Made by a program: the position numbers and the translations under genes
In this document: in pieces, positions 22,708 to 26,651 of the stretch
Layout: every line of letters begins with the position of its first letter
How positions within the stretch are numbered: position 1 is the first letter of the stretch
Assembly (NCBI GenBank): GCA_900768625.1
Contig: CAAGDO010000254.1
Span: 1-26,651, forward strand
Direction: 5' to 3'
Length of the DNA stretch: 26,651 nt
Source: Bacteroidaceae bacterium
GTDB taxonomy: Bacteria > Bacteroidota > Bacteroidia > Bacteroidales > Bacteroidaceae
Notes under the pieces: generated by a model
The model's input: only the letters and a program-made list of their open reading frames with translations
Told to the model about the DNA's origin: nothing
The model's database searches: none

Positions 22708-23877
22708 ATGAACAAGCTTTTGACCACCACCCTTCTGGCCTTGGCCCCCATGGGGGCATCCGCCGACAATCTCCTCCCTGCCGGGAAGCAGGCGATGGAG
22801 AACCCCGATTTCGTCACCAGCGGCCTTACGATCCGGGCCAAGACGACCTCCCCCCTCATGCAGCAGATGCAGCCGACAATCAAGTTCGGCGGCTACATCA
22901 TGGGCAAATACTCCATTTCCGACCGAAAGGGCCAGGCAACCAACGGCGGCTTCGACCTCCGCTTCATCCGCCTCTATGCCGACGGACACGTGTTCAAGGA
23001 CTTCTACTATAAGATGCAGATGGAAGTCAACGGCGCACCCGGCGAAAACAAAGGACCGCGAGTCCTCGACGCCTTCATCGAATGGCAGCACTTCGACGCC
23101 TTCCGCGTCCGCCTGGGCCAATTCAAGCGCTCCTTTGGATTTGAAAACCCCATGAGCCCCCTCGCCATTGGCATGGGCAGCTATTCCCAGGCCACCATGA
23201 AACTGGCCTCCATCAACGACCGCAACGGAGAAGGCAAGTTCAACAAAAGCTCAGGCCGCGACCTCGGTGTGCAGATTCAGGGCGATTTCCTCCCCGCCGC
23301 CGATGGCCGCAAGTGGCTGCACTATCAGGTCGGACTCTTCAACGGCCAAGGCATCAACCGTGCCGACAAAGACCACCACAAGGACCTCATCGGGGGCCTG
23401 TGGCTGCAACCCGTCAAGAATCTCTGCATCGGCGGTTTCGGATGGAACGGCAAATACACGAACGAGAAGTACACCGGAGATGCCGCCACGCTCAGCAGCG
23501 TGAAGCGCGTCAGATGGGGAGCCGGCCTGAAATACGAAAGCGACTGGACCGTCCGGGGGGAATACATGAGCTCCGTGGGCGGCGTGACAACCGACGCTTC
23601 AGCGCCTGACCGTTCCGACGCATGGTACGCAACGGTGGGGGTGCCCGTCGTCGACGGACTGAAAATCTACGGACGCTACGACTGCTACCGCAACGACCGC
23701 CACTCCTGGAATTCACTCTCAACGAACTATGGCCTCTCCGCCAACTACAGTCTCGGAAAGAACCTCCTTTTCCAGCTCAACTACACCTTCACGGACGACC
23801 GCTCCGCACGCCACGCAGCAACACCCTCCGACTCTCACTATAACACGTTCGACGTGCAAGTGACAGCCAGATTCTGA
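22708..23877 (+). CDS. Outer-membrane porin, phosphate-selective porin O/P family
   Basis: A 389-residue outer-membrane beta-barrel. Residues 1-19 are a signal peptide (MNKLLTTTLLALAPMGASA). The mature protein shows alternating aromatic/hydrophobic strands typical of the OprO/OprP family: FGGYIMGKYSISD, the FDLRFIRLYADGHVFKDFYY strand pair, the RLGQFKRSFGFENPMSP constriction-loop region, GRDLGVQIQGDF, and a C-terminal strand ending in phenylalanine (VQVTARF), the signal recognised by the BAM complex. In Bacteroidetes such proteins may be general rather than phosphate pores. The ATG at 22708 is chosen over 22666 because the signal peptide begins there. The gene stands alone, with its own promoter and a strong terminator. 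Confidence 0.88.
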   Translation: MNKLLTTTLLALAPMGASADNLLPAGKQAMENPDFVTSGLTIRAKTTSPLMQQMQPTIKFGGYIMGKYSISDRKGQATNGGFDLRFIRLYADGHVFKDFYYKMQMEVNGAPGENKGPRVLDAFIEWQHFDAFRVRLGQFKRSFGFENPMSPLAIGMGSYSQATMKLASINDRNGEGKFNKSSGRDLGVQIQGDFLPAADGRKWLHYQVGLFNGQGINRADKDHHKDLIGGLWLQPVKNLCIGGFGWNGKYTNEKYTGDAATLSSVKRVRWGAGLKYESDWTVRGEYMSSVGGVTTDASAPDRSDAWYATVGVPVVDGLKIYGRYDCYRNDRHSWNSLSTNYGLSANYSLGKNLLFQLNYTFTDDRSARHAATPSDSHYNTFDVQVTARF

Positions 23878-23956
23878 AAAAAGCCCCGAGGCAGGGGTGT
23901 CATCCCCCCCCCGCTCCCCACGGCTGCCTGTGCCACACCCCCGCATTCCCCGACAG

Positions 23957-24006
23957 GAGGGAGACGAAACTTCGCGACAGCGGCTTCGTCTCCCTCTTTT
24001 CTTTTC
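23957..24006 (+). terminator. Rho-independent terminator after the porin gene
   Basis: GAGGGAGACGAA (23957-23968) pairs perfectly with TTCGTCTCCCTC (23985-23996), a 12-bp stem with a 16-nt loop, followed at once by TTTTCTTTTC. It is 80 bp after the porin stop. A weaker CCCC/GGGG hairpin sits just after the stop codon at about 23883-23896. Confidence 0.9.
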
Positions 24007-24190
24007 ATCCGGCCACGGCTGCACAAGCGCATGTGCAACCGGATACGGGAAGACGGGTAGAGGGGACGCAGAGCCCCACATTGCCCGCGCGGAAGCCACA
24101 TATAGCGGCGCAGCCTTCGCCATAGGGTGAAGAAAAGGAGGATGAAGAATAAAGGAGAAAGAGGAAAGGAAAAAATCTGAAACGTACGGA
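24007..24190. other. Spacer with small hairpins, no gene seen
   Basis: ATCCGG/CCGGAT (24007-24012, 24039-24044) encloses GCACA/TGTGC (24021-24025, 24032-24036), a compact nested hairpin. A GGCG/CGCC pair occurs near 24103-24121. The open frames across this stretch have no protein-like character and no promoter element. The right part (24130-24180) is purine-rich. Confidence 0.3.
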
Positions 24191-24194
24191 CACA

Positions 24195-24383
24195 AAAGCG
24201 GCTGTACCAGTGATGTGATGAAACTCCGAGTAAAATAAGGATTTGAGAATCAACCTGCCTCTGTAATCCGACCCTACGCAAGCGCATATCGGCACGCCAT
24301 TAGCAAATCGACTGGTCTCGGTATTTCAGTTAATTATTGATGAGTATCCCAATCTAACCGGTACAGCCTTTTTTTTTCTTTTT
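24195..24383 (-). ncRNA. Candidate structured non-coding RNA, rod-like (6S-like shape)
   Basis: Read on the minus strand from about 24383, the transcript folds into a rod. P1 is an 11-bp closing stem (GGCTGTACCGG, 24368-24358, with CTGGTACAGCC, 24210-24200). A large internal loop has a side hairpin GUUA..AUUG/CAAU..UAAC (24358-24329). P3 pairs 24328-24317 with 24230-24219 (ten Watson-Crick pairs, one U-G, one mismatch). An inner GAUUUG/CAAAUC stem (24309-24304, 24245-24240) and an apical hairpin follow (24292-24268: CCGA, UAUGC, loop GCUU, GCGUA, bulge GGG, UCGG). Non-canonical pairs in P1, P3 and the apical stem are G-U on this strand but A-C on the other, which favours the minus strand. A promoter lies at the right distance and GCTTTTG follows the closing stem. 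The single rod with an asymmetric central bubble recalls 6S RNA, but I cannot confirm a family. Confidence 0.5.
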
Positions 24384-24389
24384 CTGCTG

Positions 24390-24420
24390 CAAATGTACAC
24401 ACAACATTTCAAACGAACAA
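24390..24420 (-). promoter_or_regulatory. Promoter for the candidate ncRNA
   Basis: On the minus strand TTG (24420-24418), a 20-bp spacer and TACATTTG (24397-24390) match the Bacteroidetes -33/-7 consensus in both sequence and spacing. The predicted start, near 24383, lies 15 nt before the closing stem of the folded RNA. No protein-coding frame begins downstream on this strand. Confidence 0.6.
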
Positions 24421-24475
24421 CTTTTTCTCCAACTTTTTTCGGACAATTTTAGGCGGCTCCTAATCATACGGCCCA

Positions 24476-24595
24476 CTAAACAGCTGAAATCCAAGAGATA
24501 CCCGTCGGGAACACGACTTTTGAATCTGCCCCCTTCCTCTTGGGATTCTGAATCCAGTAGTCAGATTCGGACTTCACGACGTGCAGCCCAAGCAT
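24476..24595 (-). CDS. Doubtful 39-residue open frame
   Basis: The frame reads MLGLHVVKSESDYWIQNPKR, then a Lys/Gly/Asp-rich part, ending VVFPTGISWISAV. Its composition is protein-like and the in-frame reading stays open upstream (..RLFQSRESA) to about 24625, so it may be the tail of a decayed gene rather than a small gene. No promoter or ribosome-binding signal was seen. It contains an AATCC-AAGAG / CTCTT-GGGATT inverted repeat (24488-24497, 24537-24547), which could equally make this a structured non-coding stretch. Confidence 0.2.
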   Translation of the reverse strand: MLGLHVVKSESDYWIQNPKRKGADSKVVFPTGISWISAV

Positions 24596-24673
24596 CGCGG
24601 ATTCGCGCGACTGAAAAAGCCGTGACGGGCATCCTCCCCCACCCCTCACCCCTTTTGCCCTCGGAATGTCACA

Positions 24674-24730
24674 TGTAACGTGTCACACCCAACTACCTGA
24701 CCATCAAGCAGTTAGGTGTGACACGTTACA
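24674..24730. repeat. 21-bp inverted repeat with one mismatch
   Basis: Arms at 24674-24694 and 24710-24730 (TGTAACGTGTCACACC core) are complementary at 20 of 21 positions around a 15-bp centre. It starts 18 bp past the stop of the frameshifted small gene on the minus strand, so it could be that operon's terminator, though no T run follows. The core CGTGTCAC is shared with the repeats at 25873-25880 and 26004-26011, which suggests a common binding or mobile-element origin. Confidence 0.7.
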
Positions 24731-24747
24731 TCATAACATACGTTAAA

Positions 24748-25199
24748 TCAATCCTCATTCCTGTTCCCTGCGGGTTTATGCGGGGCGATGGAGAGGCCCG
24801 TCCGCTCCTTGAAGAAATAGAGCGCATGGGCGACCAACAGCCTCACTTCAGGGCGTGCATAGAGCATCCGGGCCAAGACCTCAGCCAAATCCGTCCGTTC
24901 ATGCGTGTGCGGTTGAAACGGGGGTTATTGTTGGAATTCAGGTTGGGGTTGCGCAGGGCGCGTCCCCTGACGGCGATTTCGAGGGCGGGGCGGAGGGGTC
25001 CGCTGCCGCGTTCGAGTTCGTCGAGGAGGGCGGCGGCGAGCAGGTCGGTGTTTCCTGCCGCAGCCTCGCAGATGGTCCATTCGCGTTCGCCTTGGGCGTT
25101 GGGGTCCTTGCTGACGGAAATGAAGGCGAGGGCGCGGTGTTCGGGGTCGCCTTGCTGCCAGTCGCAGAGGGCGGGAAAGAGTTCCTGTGGGGTTTTCAT
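24748..25199 (-). pseudogene. Small gene of unknown function, apparently frameshifted
   Basis: From ATG 25199 the frame reads MKTPQELFPALCDWQQGD.., continues as a soluble, acidic, helix-rich protein (DLLAAALLDELERGSG) and reaches ALRNPNLNSNNNP near 24922. In that frame it then degenerates and stops at 24843. In the next frame an uninterrupted protein-like stretch runs on: ERTDLAEVLARMLYARPEVR, LLVAHALYFFKERTGLSI, stop TGA at 24748-24750. One missing base, most simply in the CCCCC run at about 24920-24924, would join both parts into one protein of about 150 residues. No canonical slippery heptamer for programmed -1 frameshifting is present. I recognise no domain. It is probably co-transcribed with the gene at 25306-25605. 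Confidence 0.55.
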
Positions 25200-25264
25200 A
25201 CGTTGGAAGGGTTTGGGCCGATTTCGGCACGGGAATTGTTAAATTCGGAGGCGAGTGTTAAAAT

Positions 25265-25302
25265 GGTAATTTTCGCCTACCATATGGTAGTCCGAAATTA
25301 CC
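25265..25302. repeat. 38-bp near-perfect palindrome in an operon gap
   Basis: Half-sites 25265-25283 and 25284-25302 meet without a spacer: GGTAATTT....CTACCAT and ATGGTAG....AAATTACC. Sixteen of 19 positions are complementary, and one of the remaining three would be a G-U pair. It ends just before the stop of the 25306-25605 gene, in the 106-bp gap to the next gene. A smaller GCCGA/TCGGC hairpin is at 25217-25228. The symmetry suits an operator for a dimeric protein or an mRNA processing hairpin. Confidence 0.65.
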
Positions 25303-25305
25303 ACG

Positions 25306-25605
25306 TCATTTCTTAACACCTCTTCGGGAAAGCATCAACATCTTCGTAAGAATGTTAACGGCTTGGGCGAAAATCGTCTGTCGGTTGTACTTCGCGTCCG
25401 GGCTGGGTTTTTCGATGCGGAGGAAGACCTGATAGTGGTTCGGGAACTCGCGCACACAGCCGTTTTCGTGGGTCGCGACGATGGAGACGGGCCGCTGCCG
25501 CGGGTCGCGGCTGGCCCAGGAGCGCTCGAGGGTGTCGCCGTTCGAATAGATATAGACGGCTTTGACCAAACGCCTCTCGCTCTGGGGTTCTTGGGTCTGA
25601 TTCAT
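25306..25605 (-). CDS. Small protein of unknown function (99 residues)
   Basis: I do not recognise this protein. It begins MNQTQEPQSERRLVKAVYIY, has a likely beta-hairpin-rich front (SNGDTLERSW; PVSIVATHENGCVREF), and ends with a basic helix (TIFAQAVNILTKMLMLSRRG, then VKK). There is no signal peptide or membrane segment, so it should be cytoplasmic; the basic tail would allow nucleic-acid binding, but that is a guess. The ATG at 25605 is preferred to 25740 because a good promoter lies between them. It is divergent from the HU-like gene across a repeat-rich spacer, and followed by the frameshifted gene, probably on the same mRNA. Confidence 0.6.
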   Translation of the reverse strand: MNQTQEPQSERRLVKAVYIYSNGDTLERSWASRDPRQRPVSIVATHENGCVREFPNHYQVFLRIEKPSPDAKYNRQTIFAQAVNILTKMLMLSRRGVKK

Positions 25606-25626
25606 AGGGGGAAACTGACGTTTTGC

Positions 25627-25653
25627 GGCAGGGGGTTCCGGACGCCCCCTGCC
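25627..25653 (-). promoter_or_regulatory. GC-rich hairpin in the leader of the small gene
   Basis: GGCAGGGGG (25627-25635) and CCCCCTGCC (25645-25653) form a perfect 9-bp stem with a 9-nt loop, 21 nt upstream of the ATG at 25605. No T run follows, so premature termination is unlikely. Its closeness to the start suggests an effect on translation or RNA stability. TGACGTT with a following GCG occurs on both flanks (25616 and 25660 region). Confidence 0.5.
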
Positions 25654-25699
25654 AGGGGTGACGTTGCGCTGCGGCGCTCCCATGATTGGGATTGCACTG

Positions 25700-25730
25700 C
25701 AAAGGTGCGGGCTTTTTCCGAGCCGGCCAA
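25700..25730 (-). promoter_or_regulatory. Promoter for the small minus-strand genes
   Basis: Minus-strand TTG (25730-25728), a 20-bp spacer and CACCTTTG (25707-25700) fit the -33/-7 pattern with one deviation (C for the first T). The start of transcription would be near 25693, giving an 88-nt leader to the ATG at 25605. Confidence 0.5.
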
Positions 25731-25853
25731 GAGGGGGCAAATAAATGTTAAATGAATGAAGATTCTTGTTTTATGCGCATATCTGCATATTTCTTCGGGT
25801 TTATGCGAGGGAAGAAAGGGGGGGGGACGGATTTTAACGGGCGTTAAGGGAGG

Positions 25854-26030
25854 AAAGTGTGAAACGTGAAACGTGACACGAAGGTCGATTGGGGACACGC
25901 GCTCTTTGGAGAGAAAAAAACAAAGCGCGTAAAGTATTGATATTCAATACTTTATATATTCTCTCTTTTTGTTTTTTTCTTCAGCCCGTCCCGAAACCGC
26001 CCCCGTGTCACGTTTCACGTTTCACACTTT
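25854..26030. repeat. 177-bp nested inverted-repeat element
   Basis: Outer arms at 25854-25880 and 26004-26030 are perfect 27-bp complements. Each arm contains tandem heptamers: GTGAAAC, GTGAAAC, GTGACAC. Inside lies an 11-bp pair (AAAAAAACAAA 25914-25924 with TTTGTTTTTTT 25968-25978), and inside that a 10-bp palindrome (AAAGTATTGA 25931-25940, TAT, TCAATACTTT 25944-25953). The centre is AT-rich in a GC-rich surround. No target-site duplication is visible at the edges, and no transposase is present. It could be a small non-autonomous element, a regulatory platform between two divergent promoters, or an iteron-like replication site. Confidence 0.75.
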
Positions 26031-26140
26031 TCCCCGAAACGCTTTTTAACACTCTGATTCCCAGCGACTTACGTGCGGTCCGAGGGGTCGGAAAATGTGA
26101 AAAAACGGGGGGTGTCACGTTTTTTGCCGTGTAACACTTT

Positions 26141-26187
26141 CGTTAAAAACGGGGGAAACGGGGGGCTTTCCGTTAACACGGGGGAAA
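26141..26187 (+). repeat. Direct repeats upstream of the HU-like gene
   Basis: CGTTAAAAACGGGGGAAA (26141-26158) and CGTTAACACGGGGGAAA (26171-26187) repeat with a 30-bp period, about three helical turns. TTAAC-4-GTTAA palindromes at 25834-25847 and 26307-26320, and a GTGTCACGTT at 26112-26121, lie in the same spacer. The clustering ahead of one promoter points to protein-binding sites. Confidence 0.5.
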
Positions 26188-26340
26188 ATGTGACATTCGC
26201 GTTTCACACTTCGCGCGTTCCGGAAAAACTTTTCGGCCCCGCGCAAATTTTTTCCGAGTTCCAAAGCGCTGGTTCCCAAGGACTTGCAAATTCCGGCCTT
26301 CTGGAATTAACACCCGTTAACGCGAGTCACGCTTTCGCCG

Positions 26341-26372
26341 TTTGCCCGTCCCGATTTCTCTCCCTACCTTTG
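26341..26372 (+). promoter_or_regulatory. Promoter for the HU-like gene
   Basis: TTTG (26341-26344), a 20-bp spacer and TACCTTTG (26365-26372) match the Bacteroidetes promoter consensus fully. Transcription should start near 26379, giving a leader of about 105 nt that contains a GGCGCGCGCC palindrome and a CCCGT/ACGGG hairpin. Confidence 0.75.
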
Positions 26373-26483
26373 CCATGCGAATCAGGGATGGGGCGCGCGC
26401 CATGAAATTCCCTCCCTCCTTCGCTCCCGTCCCCAACGGGCGGGATTCCGCTATTCATTAACCAACCAAAAAACTTTACCCTT

Positions 26484-26651
26484 ATGATTCCCTACATTGT
26501 GAAGTCCATGAAGAAGCCGGGCACTGACCAGAAGAAGTTCTACATTCAGGTTGCCCCGACCGTCCCCCTCACCCTCGAGCAGATCGCCAAGCACATCAGC
26601 TCCCGATGCACCGTGACGGAGACCGACTGTCTCGCCGTCCTCAACGAGCTC
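26484..26651 (+). CDS. HU-like DNA-binding protein, N-terminal part (3' truncated)
   Basis: Fifty-six codons to the edge of the window. The start (MIPYIVKSMKKPGTDQKKFY, then IQVAPTVPLTLEQIAKHIS) fits the Bacteroidetes group of HU-like proteins, which begin Y.V..R.NP..P....YYAQ and continue with a helix-turn region (here SSRCTVTETDCLAVLNEL) equivalent to the HU helices used for dimerisation. The DNA-binding beta arms would follow beyond the window. Such proteins in Bacteroidetes often occur as many divergent copies, some near mobile or surface-glycan regions. It has its own strong promoter and a 105-nt leader. Its target sites are unknown; the repeats upstream are candidates. Confidence 0.75.
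   Translation, partial: MIPYIVKSMKKPGTDQKKFYIQVAPTVPLTLEQIAKHISSRCTVTETDCLAVLNEL

Noticed and set aside
22189..23121. 310-codon minus-strand frame over the porin front and leader
   Set aside because: It overlaps the porin coding region and two promoters, and its composition is repetitive Gly/Glu/Val shadow text.
24007..24044. Nested hairpin as a tRNA or small RNA gene
   Set aside because: Too short, no promoter element and no tRNA arms; kept only as a note in the spacer entry.
23838..24287. Minus-strand 149-codon frame downstream of the porin gene
   Set aside because: It spans the porin terminator and the candidate RNA and has no protein-like pattern.
25854..26030. CRISPR-like array
   Set aside because: The heptamers are contiguous without unique spacers, and the large arms are inverted, not direct, repeats.
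26073..26405. 110-codon plus-strand frame before the HU-like gene
   Set aside because: It runs through the repeats, promoter and leader of the HU-like gene and has no recognisable character.

Overview
The window looks like chromosomal DNA from the order Bacteroidales, most like Prevotella and relatives. The reasons are the TAnnTTTG-type -7 promoter elements, a long low-complexity insert in Rho, a pyrophosphate-dependent phosphofructokinase of the long form, an HU-like protein of the Bacteroidetes type, and gene neighbourhoods known from that group (ftsK - lolA-like - trxB; dCMP deaminase - S41 protease - 5-formyl-THF cyclo-ligase). The first 19 bases are not genomic: they match the 3' end of the Illumina TruSeq read-2 adapter, so the left edge is an untrimmed contig end. 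The right edge cuts an HU-family gene after 56 codons.

Layout. Positions 20-15500 are dense plus-strand housekeeping genes: the 3' end of ftsK, a lolA-like periplasmic carrier, trxB, a uracil-DNA-glycosylase-superfamily gene, gyrA, two secreted TPR proteins that share a C-terminal motif, an M3 metallopeptidase, a dCMP-deaminase-family gene, a membrane-anchored S41 C-terminal-processing protease, 5-formyltetrahydrofolate cyclo-ligase and a WecA/MraY-type sugar-1-phosphate transferase. A strong hairpin terminator at about 15460 separates these from a minus-strand block: rho (with a leader of about 350 nt), pyrF, a membrane-anchored GH25 lysozyme-like protein and the PPi-dependent phosphofructokinase. 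A plus-strand phosphate-selective-porin-type gene follows, with a GC-rich, possibly switching 5' leader and a clean terminator at 23957.

The last 2.6 kb (24.0-26.65 kb) is the accessory part and the most unusual. It holds (i) a candidate structured non-coding RNA on the minus strand (about 24195-24383) behind a well-formed Bacteroidetes promoter, with wobble pairs that favour that strand; (ii) a 21-bp inverted repeat with one mismatch; (iii) two small minus-strand genes of unknown function, one of which appears frameshifted, separated by a 38-bp near-palindrome; (iv) a roughly 600-bp divergent spacer with a nested inverted repeat (27-bp perfect outer arms built from a GTGAAAC-type heptamer, enclosing an 11-bp stem and a 10-bp palindrome); and (v) the promoter and start of an HU-like DNA-binding gene. 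I read (iii)-(v) as one divergent locus whose shared repeats may be binding sites, possibly for the HU-like protein. That functional link is inference only.
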